From Streptomyces humicola (GTDB lineage Bacteria; Actinomycetota; Actinomycetes; Streptomycetales; Streptomycetaceae): DNA of 36,194 bases. Positions within the stretch are counted from its first letter, which is position 1. Every line of letters starts with the position of its first letter. The translations under genes and the position numbers were made by a program. The notes under the pieces are model-generated. The model was not told where the DNA came from. It saw only the letters and a list, made by a program, of their open reading frames with translations, and did no database searches. Of the stretch, positions 8,401 to 14,935 are shown in pieces. The DNA is taken from positions 1 through 36,194 of the forward strand of contig NZ_JANFNG010000048.1 in NCBI RefSeq assembly GCF_024436035.1. The letters run 5' to 3'.

Positions 8401-10059
8401 CGCCTCGGCGTACTGGTGCGCACTCCGCGTACGTTGGAGGCGCTCGGCCGGGTGGACACCATCTGCTTTGACAAGACCGGCACGTTGACGGAGAACCGGC
8501 TGCACGTCGTGCGTGTCGTCACCGCGGACGGCGAGCAGTATCCGGCCGACGCGCCCGAGGCCGCACCGGTGTTGCGGACCGCGGCCCGGGCCTGCCCGCA
8601 CATCGCCGACGAGGTGGGGATCCACGCCCACGCCACCGACGAGGCCATCCTCGCGGGCGCGCCGCGCGAGCTGGAGTGGTCACCGGCCGACGCGCACCCC
8701 TTTGAAGCGAGCCGCGGTTACGCCTCCGCCACCGGCACCGACGGCGACGGGACGCACCTGCTCGTCGTCAAGGGCGCGCCGGAGGTGGTACTGCCGTGCT
8801 GCCCCCAGGCGGGGACGGACGCGACCGTGGCGACCCTGTCGCTCGCCGGTGAGGGTCTGCGGGTGCTCGCCGTCGCGGTGCGCCGGCTGCGCGGCGACGA
8901 GCTGGGCGAGGCGCTGGACAAGCCCTTGGAGGGGCTCGAACTCGTCGGGTTCGTGGGGCTGGCCGATGTCCCGCGGGCCAGCTCCGCCCCGCTCGTCGCC
9001 GGCCTGCGCACGGCCGGGGTGCGACCGGTGATGCTCACCGGCGACCACCCGCAGACCGCAAGGGCGGTCGCCACGGCGCTGGGCTGGCCGGAGGAGGTCG
9101 AGGTGGCGACCGGCGACGAACTGGCCACCATGGACCGGAACGGCCGTGCCCGCCTGCTGCACGACTGCGATGTCGTCGCCCGGGTCGCGCCGGAGCAAAA
9201 GCTTCAGGTGGTCGAGGCGCTGCAGAGCTCCGGGCGGGTGGTGGCCATGGTCGGGGACGGCTCCAACGACGCGGCCGCCATCCGCGCCGCGGACGTCGGG
9301 ATCGGCATCGCGGTGCGCGGATCCGCGGCGGCCCGCAACGCCGCGGACCTCGTCATCGTCAACGACGAGCTGTCGGTGCTGATCGACGCCGTCGCCGAGG
9401 GCCGGGCGCTGTGGCGCAGCGTGGCGGACGCCATCAGCATCCTGATCGGCGGCAACGCCGGCGAGGTCGGATTCTCCGTGCTCGGCACGCTGATCTCCGG
9501 CTCCTCGCCGCTGTCGACACGTCAACTGCTGCTAGTCAACCTGCTCACCGACATGTTCCCGGCGATGGCGGTCGCGGTGACCCCGCAGGACGTGGAAGTG
9601 TCGGCGGAAGACTCCCCCGCCCCGTCCGCGCCGGTGGGCCTCGCCGCGCTGGGCGCGCCGCTCACGCGCCAGATCCGGCAGCGTGGTGTGGTCACGGGAC
9701 TGGGCGCCGGGACCGCCTGGCTGATCGGCAACCTCACGCCGGGCTCCGCGCGGCGCACCAGCACGATGGCGCTGTGCGGAGTGGTCGGCGCCCAGCTCAC
9801 GCAGACGGTCATCGGGCGCCGGCGCAGCCCGGTGGTGCTGGTGACAGTGCTCGGCTCCGCCGCCGCACTCGTCGCGCTCATCCAGACGCCCGTGATCAGC
9901 CACTTCTTCGGGTGCACGCCGCTCGGACCGGTGGCCTGGGCCGGGGTCACGACGGCGATCGGGGTCGCCGCCGTCGGCCCGTGGGTGGTACCGCCGGTGG
10001 AGCGGCTGCTCTCCGGCGCCGTGTCGGGGTTGCGCCCCGTCGTGCGCGTGACCCGCTGA
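5482..10059 (+). CDS. Giant CtpI-like cation P-type ATPase with degenerate N-terminal half
   Basis: Membrane ATPase of 1525 residues, about twice the usual size and comparable to mycobacterial CtpI/CtpH. The C-terminal half is a complete P2-type pump: actuator motif TGES (840-843), TM4 motif PEGL (954-957), phosphorylation motif DKTGT with D997, and hinge motif GDGSND (1258-1263). PEGL rather than CPC argues against a heavy-metal P1B pump and for a Ca/Mg/Mn-like or unknown cation. The N-terminal half holds an HMA-like fold (about 90-155) and then a second, decayed ATPase copy. There VDTVVLHPEALRS stands where VDTICFDKTGTL stands in the active copy, so H387 replaces the Asp. A further segment around 553-600 mirrors the region after GDGSND. 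GAAGG-like ribosome site before the ATG. Convergent with pntB. Confidence 0.93.
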   Translation: MVLRLLTRLSATGLDLALAAPAQAARHTVPHAGATVRTAAGIAAAGMRTTASGAAAVSSTAVRIGRVARNAVTPSRAYWHAGSRMHLPLRPRPGAAARDAHAIEAAARKVALALAEHPDVVTAYWDGGLARLVIQLTEDAATDDIADRASEVAKEHELERPDEQVLERVHPGHAGGVRAGAIALACDAVGIATAMTARTTGMKSSPRLVTALVTVLREDSRVRTELRRRLGATGADLVLATVHAAAHGFGQSPTALVLDAALRTGQLAEAFARAAAFDSAHDSLCAPGRLSLGGREVPRPALRPNPGEEYADQAVSGSLMGAAATLLFTRDVGEAAEAVLAGSPKAARYGPAAFTAALGSALARGGVLVRDVERLRQLETVDTVVLHPEALRSRRRTVLDVHPTTDTWDHDRLWHATAAALRAPDEPPPANGPRLSLRPVPDEGASQTGMMIASADGADVGTVLVGWEVALLAEAALDAARRAGLHVVVVDDASLGDFGAMADELVPARRPLGDVVRELRASRRGVLTVVRIPGDHDGTAGADPGELVDGLLGSDIAVCVTDERSAVVWGADVLPLGGLEGVWRLLAAVPAARSVGRRSKILAEAGATLAGLLVVTRGSRSQRSPFSLGFRLSPVNAAAAVALLWGWRSALGVTTRATPHPRPRVPWHALQPEEALSRLASTPRAAPGALDVVRARLGETAGAVARLPVFTPLRVTARLVSAVEAELDDPLTPVLVVGAAASALLGSTVDALLVAGAMGVNALVGGVQRLRAERALSALAAGQRRTARRVAGARKGRTSTVEAAKLAPGDVIELRTGDVVPADARLLDITDLEVDESSLTGESLPSVKQLAATPQAAVADRSCMVFEGTTVVAGHGRAVVVGTGDETEAGRAAHLAARTPAAPGVQARLHELTSKVLPLTLAGGATVAALSLLRGSPVREAVRGGLAVAVAAVPEGLPLVATVAQLAAARRLSRLGVLVRTPRTLEALGRVDTICFDKTGTLTENRLHVVRVVTADGEQYPADAPEAAPVLRTAARACPHIADEVGIHAHATDEAILAGAPRELEWSPADAHPFEASRGYASATGTDGDGTHLLVVKGAPEVVLPCCPQAGTDATVATLSLAGEGLRVLAVAVRRLRGDELGEALDKPLEGLELVGFVGLADVPRASSAPLVAGLRTAGVRPVMLTGDHPQTARAVATALGWPEEVEVATGDELATMDRNGRARLLHDCDVVARVAPEQKLQVVEALQSSGRVVAMVGDGSNDAAAIRAADVGIGIAVRGSAAARNAADLVIVNDELSVLIDAVAEGRALWRSVADAISILIGGNAGEVGFSVLGTLISGSSPLSTRQLLLVNLLTDMFPAMAVAVTPQDVEVSAEDSPAPSAPVGLAALGAPLTRQIRQRGVVTGLGAGTAWLIGNLTPGSARRTSTMALCGVVGAQLTQTVIGRRRSPVVLVTVLGSAAALVALIQTPVISHFFGCTPLGPVAWAGVTTAIGVAAVGPWVVPPVERLLSGAVSGLRPVVRVTR

Positions 10060-10071
10060 CGTGCGTGGCGT

Positions 10072-11478
10072 TCACGCCCCGACGAAGGTGCGGACCGCGG
10101 CCTTCAGTTCGGCGACCCCCTTCTTCGCGTCCATGAACAGCATGCCGGTCTTCGGGTCTGTGTAGAGCTCATTGTCGATGCCGGCGTATCCGTGGCCCAT
10201 GGAACGTTTGATGACGATCACGCTCTTGGCCCGGTCGACGTCGAGGATCGGCATGCCCGAGATCGCGTTGCCCGGCCGCCGGGCGGCCGGATTGGTCACG
10301 TCGTTGGCGCCGATCACCAGCGCCACATCGGCATGCGGGAACTCGGGGTTGACCTCCTCCATCTCCTTCAACTGCGGGTACGGCACGTTGGCCTCAGCCA
10401 GGAGCACGTTCATATGCCCCGGCATCCGGCCCGCGACGGGGTGGATGGCGTAGCTGACGTCGACGCCGTGCTCCTCGAGGATTTCGGCGAGTTCTCCGAG
10501 CTCGTGCTGGGCCTGGGCGGCCGCCAGCCCGTAGCCCGGCACGACGATGACCTTGGCAGCGTAGGCGAGCTGGATCGCCACGTCGTCGAGGGAGACGCTG
10601 CGCACCCGGTCGTTGGCGTCCGCACCGGCAGCGGGCCCGGTGTCGCCGGTGCCGAATCCGCCGAGGATGATGCCGGTGATCGACCGGTTCATCGCATCGG
10701 CCATCAGCTTGGTGAGGATGCCGCCGGAGGCGCCGACGAGGGCACCGGCGATGATGAGAGCCGACTCGTCGAGGACGAAACCGGCCATCCCGACCGCAGT
10801 GCCGGTGAAGGCGTTGAGCAGCGAGATGACCACCGGCATGTCGGCGCCGCCGATCGGCAGCACCATCGTGGTGCCGAACGCCAGCGCGGCCAGCGTCAGC
10901 ACCACGACCGCGGCTGTGCTGCCGGGGTCGGCCACCAGCCAGCCCGCGGACGACACGAAGAGGACGGCCAGCGCCAGGTTCAGCGGCCGCGCGCCGGGAA
11001 ATACGATGGGCCGGCTCGGCACGATGCCCTGCAGCTTGCCGGCCGCGATGACCGAACCGGAGAAGGTGACCCCGCCGATGAGGATGTCGAGCGCACCGGG
11101 CACGGTGGACCGCGCGCCCAACACCCCCGGGTGCAGCGCCAGGACGATGTCGTCGATCGCGAGCAGCGCGGCCGCCCCGCCGCCGACGGCGTTGAAGACG
11201 CTCACCAGTTGCGGCATCGCGGTCATCTGCACGGTCCGCGCCGTGTAGAGCCCGACGCCCGAGCCGAATGCGGCACCGAGCACCAGTACCAGCCATCCGG
11301 TCGTCGTGATGGTGCCGTCGTGCACCACCAGGACCACGGTGGCGGCGATCGCCACGGCCATCGCCGCGGCCGACAGGGTGTTGCCGCGCCGGGCGGTGCG
11401 CGGAGAGTTCATCAGATGCAGGCCGATGACGAAGCAGGCGGCCGCGGCGAGAAAGACGTACCGGACGACGGTGCCCAT
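10072..11478 (-). CDS. pntB: NAD(P) transhydrogenase subunit beta
   Basis: Last gene of the proton-translocating transhydrogenase operon (reaction NADH + NADP+ to NAD+ + NADPH driven by inward protons). It has 468 residues, full length. The N-terminal 270 residues carry about nine membrane helices (domain II). The C-terminal 190 residues form the NADP(H)-binding domain III, with the inverted Rossmann loop VVPGYGLAAAQAQ, the segment HPVAGRMPGHMNVLLAEA, the stretch VIGANDVTNPAAR and the terminal KRSMGHGYAGIDNELY. All are family hallmarks. It starts 4 bp after the pntAB stop and ends 12 bp from the convergent P-type ATPase, with no separate terminator visible between them. Confidence 0.97.
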   Translation of the reverse strand: MGTVVRYVFLAAAACFVIGLHLMNSPRTARRGNTLSAAAMAVAIAATVVLVVHDGTITTTGWLVLVLGAAFGSGVGLYTARTVQMTAMPQLVSVFNAVGGGAAALLAIDDIVLALHPGVLGARSTVPGALDILIGGVTFSGSVIAAGKLQGIVPSRPIVFPGARPLNLALAVLFVSSAGWLVADPGSTAAVVVLTLAALAFGTTMVLPIGGADMPVVISLLNAFTGTAVGMAGFVLDESALIIAGALVGASGGILTKLMADAMNRSITGIILGGFGTGDTGPAAGADANDRVRSVSLDDVAIQLAYAAKVIVVPGYGLAAAQAQHELGELAEILEEHGVDVSYAIHPVAGRMPGHMNVLLAEANVPYPQLKEMEEVNPEFPHADVALVIGANDVTNPAARRPGNAISGMPILDVDRAKSVIVIKRSMGHGYAGIDNELYTDPKTGMLFMDAKKGVAELKAAVRTFVGA

Positions 11479-11482
11479 CGGA

Positions 11483-11821
11483 TCAGCCCTTCGCTTCCGA
11501 TGTCGTCTTCGTGTCCGTGGAGCGCTGCCGGGAGCCGTCGCCCCGGGCGCGGAACATGTGCAGCATGCGGTCGGTGACGACGTATCCGCCGACCACGTTC
11601 ATCGCCCCGAAGGCGACGGCGACGAACGCCAGGACGTAGCCGAGCACGTCGTGCGCGGTCGAGGCGATGAGCATGGCGCCGATCACGACGACGCCGTGGA
11701 TCGAGTTGGCGCCGGACATCAGCGGGGTGTGCAGGGTCGTCGGGACCTTGCTGATGACCTCGAAGCCGACGAGGACGCTCAACACGAAGACGGTGAGGGC
11801 GGTTTGCAGGTCGAGGTTCAT
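11483..11821 (-). CDS. pntAB: NAD(P) transhydrogenase subunit alpha part 2 (membrane)
   Basis: Small membrane subunit of 112 residues corresponding to the membrane end of the E. coli alpha chain, encoded separately here as in many actinobacteria. Three helices are visible: LTVFVLSVLVGFEVI, SIHGVVVIGAMLIAS and LGYVLAFVAVAFGAMNVVGGYVV. The conserved VPTTLHTPLMSGANSIHGVV loop is present. The C-tail from about residue 90 is polar and variable. The ATG overlaps the pntAA stop in an ATGA arrangement (11818-11821), which implies translational coupling. With PntB it forms the proton channel. Confidence 0.96.
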   Translation of the reverse strand: MNLDLQTALTVFVLSVLVGFEVISKVPTTLHTPLMSGANSIHGVVVIGAMLIASTAHDVLGYVLAFVAVAFGAMNVVGGYVVTDRMLHMFRARGDGSRQRSTDTKTTSEAKG

Positions 11822-13005
11822 GCGCCACCTCCCACGGTGGGTACGGCGGCGAGGGCGGCCGCGACGGAAGAGCTGAGCACGCTGCCCTGGTGGGTGACGA
11901 CCACGGCGGCCTGGATCTCGTCGTCCGGGTCGACGGGAAGCGCTCCGTCGGGCGGCACGCCGTCACGCAGCAGATGCGCCAGCAGTGCGGTGATGTTTCG
12001 GGCGTACGCGGTCGAGGCGGCGCCGGCCATCTCGGAGGGCAGATTGCCCGCGCCGATCAGGGTCACGCCGCCTTCGACGACGACGGTCCTGTCCGGCTCG
12101 GAGAGTTCCACGTTCCCCCCGAGCTCGCTCGCGCCCATGTCCACGACGACGGAGCCGGGGCGCATGGCGCGCAGCGCCTCCGCGGTGACCAGCAGCGGCG
12201 GTTTGCGTCCCGGCACCCGGGCGGTGGTGATCACCACGTCGGAGCGGGCGATGTGGGTGCCCAGCTCCTTCTGCTGCGCGCGCTGTTCGTCCTCGGTGAG
12301 CGCTCTGGCGTAGCCGCCTTCGCCGGCGCCCGATGCCACGGAGGTCAGGTCGACGAATCGGGCGCCGAGCGACTCGACCTCGCCGCGGGAGCCGGGACGT
12401 ACGTCGTACCCCGACACGACGGCGCCGAGGCGGCGGGCGGTGGCGATCGCCTGGAGCCCAGCCACGCCGGCGCCGAGGACGAGCACGGCAGCGGGCTTCG
12501 ATGTGCCGGCCGCGGTGGTCAGCATCGGGAAGTACCGGCCGTAGGTGTCGGCCGCGAGCAGCGCGGCCTTGTAGCCGGCGACGTTCGCCTGCGAGGTCAG
12601 GGCGTCCATCGTCTGAGCGCGGCTGAGCGTGCGCGGCAGCAGGTCGAGGCTGATGGCGGTGGCCCGCCGCTCGGCCCACGTCTGCACCAACTCGGGACGG
12701 CCGAGCGGGTCGAGCATGCCGATCAGTGCCTGTCCGGGGCGGAGGGCGGCGGACAGCTCGGCACCGGGCGGACCGACGCACAGCAGCACATCCGCCCGTT
12801 CGCGGATGTCGTCGGCCGGCACGACGGCGGCCTGCGCCTCGGCGTAGTCGGCATCGGTGAACCAGCCGCCCTGTCCCGCCCCCGGCTCGACCAGGACGTC
12901 GACGCCGGCCGACCGCAGGCGCGGCACGGCTTCGGGGACGATGGCGACCCGGCGTTCACCAGGTGCGCGTTCCCGGAGTACGCCTGCGGTGATGGTTCCC
13001 GTCAT
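11818..13005 (-). CDS. pntAA: NAD(P) transhydrogenase subunit alpha part 1 (NAD-binding)
   Basis: Soluble NAD(H)-binding domain I, 395 residues, homologous to alanine dehydrogenase. The N-terminus has the signature ERRVAIVPEAV (residues 14-24). The middle has QANVAGYKAALLAAD, and the NAD loop is VLVLGAGVAGLQAIATARRLG, followed by the Asp of GYDVRP that selects NAD. Near the end is LIGAGNLPSEMAGAAS. The ATG at 13005 is preceded by GAGAGG; a longer frame to 13140 would run through the upstream repeats and is rejected. It is the first gene of pntAA-pntAB-pntB. Three tandem 12-bp repeats and a hairpin lie just upstream and probably regulate NADPH supply. Confidence 0.96.
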   Translation of the reverse strand: MTGTITAGVLRERAPGERRVAIVPEAVPRLRSAGVDVLVEPGAGQGGWFTDADYAEAQAAVVPADDIRERADVLLCVGPPGAELSAALRPGQALIGMLDPLGRPELVQTWAERRATAISLDLLPRTLSRAQTMDALTSQANVAGYKAALLAADTYGRYFPMLTTAAGTSKPAAVLVLGAGVAGLQAIATARRLGAVVSGYDVRPGSRGEVESLGARFVDLTSVASGAGEGGYARALTEDEQRAQQKELGTHIARSDVVITTARVPGRKPPLLVTAEALRAMRPGSVVVDMGASELGGNVELSEPDRTVVVEGGVTLIGAGNLPSEMAGAASTAYARNITALLAHLLRDGVPPDGALPVDPDDEIQAAVVVTHQGSVLSSSVAAALAAVPTVGGGA

Positions 13006-13028
13006 CTGCGGCCTCTCACTCTGCCATT

Positions 13029-13064
13029 GGTGACAACTGCGGTGATTACTGTGGTGACGACTGT
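13029..13064. repeat. Three tandem 12-bp repeats upstream of pntAA
   Basis: GGTGACAACTGC (13029-13040), GGTGATTACTGT (13041-13052) and GGTGACGACTGT (13053-13064) follow one another without spacing; consensus GGTGAYNACTGY. They lie 24-59 bp before the pntAA start codon, where an activator or repressor array would sit. They are not in a reading frame I accept. Confidence 0.75.
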
Positions 13065-13070
13065 GAGGAC

Positions 13071-13085
13071 GGTCCGTTACGGACC
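13071..13085. promoter_or_regulatory. Short inverted repeat GGTCCGT-T-ACGGACC
   Basis: Perfect 7-bp arms around one base, immediately upstream of the 12-bp repeats in the pntAA promoter region. It could be an operator or a small hairpin. No Rex-type (TGTGAAN6TTCACA) or DevR-type (GGGACTWWAGTCCC) box was found here. Confidence 0.4.
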
Positions 13086-13098
13086 GGAACCGGAGGAT

Positions 13099-13126
13099 GT
13101 GCAGGGCCGATGTCCCGGCCCTGCAC
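13099..13126 (-). terminator. Rho-independent-like terminator of PRTase-hydrolase gene
   Basis: 11-bp perfect stem GTGCAGGGCCG / CGGCCCTGCAC with loop ATGTCC, between the end of the PRTase-hydrolase gene and the pntAA promoter. No T-tract, which is usual for GC-rich actinobacterial hairpin terminators. Confidence 0.7.
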
Positions 13127-13154
13127 CATGGTCGAAGCACGCGGAGGCGTTGTC

Positions 13155-13181
13155 GAGAGGGCGTACCGGCCGGTACCTCTC
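13155..13181 (-). terminator. Second hairpin after PRTase-hydrolase stop
   Basis: 14-bp palindrome GTACCGGCCGGTAC (13163-13176), extended by GAGAG (13155-13159) and CTCTC (13177-13181) with a 3-nt bulge. It begins 12 bp after the stop codon of the minus-strand gene and probably acts with the stronger hairpin downstream. Confidence 0.5.
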
Positions 13182-13192
13182 AGGTCGCGGCG

Positions 13193-14554
13193 TCAGCGGT
13201 CGGCCGTCACGACATGCCCTGCCGGTGCGAGGTGCTCGGTGAACCAGCCCCTGGCCAGCTCCGCAACCGCCTCCAGCGTGCCCGGTTCCTCGAAGAGATG
13301 GGTGGCACCGGGAACGACTACGAGTTCGTTCTCACACGTCAGCTGCGCCTGTGCCTGTCTGTTGAGGCCGAGCACCACGTCGTCGAGGCCGCCGACGATC
13401 AGCAGCGTCGGCGCGCTCACCGCAGGCAGCCGCGGGCCGGCCATGTCGGGACGTCCGCCGCGGGAGACGATCGCCGCGATGCGCGCACCCGGTTCCGCCG
13501 CCGCCCACAGCGCAGCGGCCGCACCGGTGCTCGCGCCGAAGTAGCCGACCGGCAGGCCGCGGCCCTCGGGGCGCTCGCGCAGCCACGCGGTGGCGTCGAT
13601 GAGCCTGCGGGCGAGCAGCGCGGTGTCGAAGACATTGGCGCGGTCGCGCTCTTCCTCCTCGGTGAGCAGGTCGAACAGGAGCGTGGACAGGCCCGCGCGG
13701 TTGAGCGCGGCCGCGACGAAACGGTTCCTCGGGCTGTGTCGGCTGCTGCCGCTGCCATGCGCGAAGAGCACGGTGCCCAACGGTTCCCCCGGGACGGTGA
13801 GCTGCCCGCCGAGCCGTACCGGTCCGGCCTGCACCTCGACCTCGCCACCGCGCCCCCGGCCTGCCGGTGCACCGGAACCTCCGGTGTGAGGGCTGCTCTG
13901 TCCGGCGACCGCCGCGGCCGATCGTTCGATGCAGGCGATGACCTCTTCGTCGGTGGTCTGCGCGAAGTCGGCGTAGAACTGCCCGATACCGAAGAAGTCG
14001 TCGGGGGTGTCGACGCACACGAACTCATCGGCGACGTCACCCAGCAGGTCGGTCCAGCCGCGCGGCGCCACGGGCACCGCGAGCACCACACGCGCCGCGC
14101 CCATGTCACGCACGACCCGGCACGCTGCACGCGCCGTGGACCCGGTGGCTATGCCGTCGTCGACCACGACCACCGTCCTGCCCTCGACGCCGACGCGTGG
14201 ACGGTCGCCCCGGTAGCGGCGGGCGCGGCGCTCCAGTTCGGTGCGCTCCGCCTGTTCGACCTCGGCGAGTTGTTCGGGGGTGACCCGCGCCATGCGGACC
14301 ACCGAGTCATTGATGACACGTACGCCGCCCTCGCCGATGGCGCCCATGCCGAGCTCCGGCTGGTAGGGCACGCCGAGCTTGCGGACCACGATGACGTCCA
14401 GCGGCGCTCCGAGACGTTCGGCGATCTGTGCGGCCACAGGAATACCGCCACGGGGCAGACCCAGCACGACGACGTGCTGGCCGCGCAGATGCTCCAGCCG
14501 CTCGGCCAGTCTGCGTCCCGCGTCGAGACGATCACCGAAGAACACGGCGGCCAT
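13193..14554 (-). CDS. Phosphoribosyltransferase - alpha/beta hydrolase fusion protein
   Basis: Two-domain protein of 453 residues. Residues 1-215 are a type I phosphoribosyltransferase domain with the PRPP loop VVVVDDGIATGSTAR (about 128-142) and the N-terminal LPRGGIPVA motif. Residues 238-453 are a dienelactone-hydrolase-like fold. It has the oxyanion segment FAHGSGSSRHS (265-275), nucleophile S342 in GASTG, acid D391 or D392 in GGLDD, and H419 in GATHLF, so the triad looks intact. A Gly/Pro/Arg linker (221-237) joins them. The same fusion exists in M. tuberculosis (Rv0571c, a DosR dormancy-regulon gene), where its reaction is unknown. Here it lies upstream of the transhydrogenase operon in the same direction but is separated by terminators. 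Nucleotide or base salvage linked to an ester or lactone is conceivable but unproven. Confidence 0.92.
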   Translation of the reverse strand: MAAVFFGDRLDAGRRLAERLEHLRGQHVVVLGLPRGGIPVAAQIAERLGAPLDVIVVRKLGVPYQPELGMGAIGEGGVRVINDSVVRMARVTPEQLAEVEQAERTELERRARRYRGDRPRVGVEGRTVVVVDDGIATGSTARAACRVVRDMGAARVVLAVPVAPRGWTDLLGDVADEFVCVDTPDDFFGIGQFYADFAQTTDEEVIACIERSAAAVAGQSSPHTGGSGAPAGRGRGGEVEVQAGPVRLGGQLTVPGEPLGTVLFAHGSGSSRHSPRNRFVAAALNRAGLSTLLFDLLTEEEERDRANVFDTALLARRLIDATAWLRERPEGRGLPVGYFGASTGAAAALWAAAEPGARIAAIVSRGGRPDMAGPRLPAVSAPTLLIVGGLDDVVLGLNRQAQAQLTCENELVVVPGATHLFEEPGTLEAVAELARGWFTEHLAPAGHVVTADR

Positions 14555-14780
14555 GCATCCATTATCCGCCTCTCCCCCGGCCGTCCGCGGCCCTTCCCCG
14601 ACTCCCTGGCCGTGAATCGGTTAAGTGACGACATCGAGATGAGCTGGTGAACGATCATGTGGCGCCGGCGGGCGGCAGTACGCTGGGGGCCTCCCGCGGC
14701 AGTGTCCGATGTGCCGTGCGGCACCACACCGCCCGACAACCGGATCACGCCCCGTGGGGCCCGACAGCCGAGAGGTCGAG

Positions 14781-14884
14781 GTGAAGCGTCCCACCATCGC
14801 CGACATCGCCGAGGCGGCCGGTGTCTCCAAGGGCGCGGTTACTCCCTCGACGGCAACGGCGGCATTGTCATGACCGGGCAGTAG
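14781..14884 (+). pseudogene. LacI-family regulator stub
   Basis: From GTG 14781, with a good GAGAGG ribosome site, the frame reads VKRPTIADIAEAAGVSKGAV, the exact start of a LacI-family helix-turn-helix. It then shifts and stops at 14873. The next bases read YSLDGNGG in the +1-shifted frame (family SYALNGRPG), so a few bases were lost at about 14840. Nothing of the sugar-binding domain remains. It is probably the former regulator of the decayed sugar genes at 17.4-18.6 kb. Confidence 0.85.
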
Positions 14885-14895
14885 GAGCCCCCGGA

Positions 14896-14928
14896 ACAGA
14901 CATGGAGGGGCCACAGACAGGAGGGGCC
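14896..14928. repeat. Short tandem duplication
   Basis: ACAGACATGGAGGGGCC (14896-14912) is followed directly by ACAGACAGGAGGGGCC (14913-14928), the same unit minus one T. It lies in the debris between the LacI stub and the transglycosylase gene and looks like a local slippage or repair scar. Confidence 0.6.
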
Positions 14929-14935
14929 CCTGGGG

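Noticed and set aside
5065..8631. 1188-codon open frame antisense to the P-type ATPase
   Set aside because: Arg/Gly/His-rich composition without domains; it mirrors a strongly supported gene and is an effect of high GC.
10192..11577. 461-codon plus-strand frame over pntB
   Set aside because: Shadow frame with His/Asp/Gly-rich translation and no ribosome site.
13099..13126. GGGCCGATGTCCC as a DevR/DosR box
   Set aside because: The half-site spacing is one base short of the consensus and the bases belong to a perfect 11-bp terminator stem.
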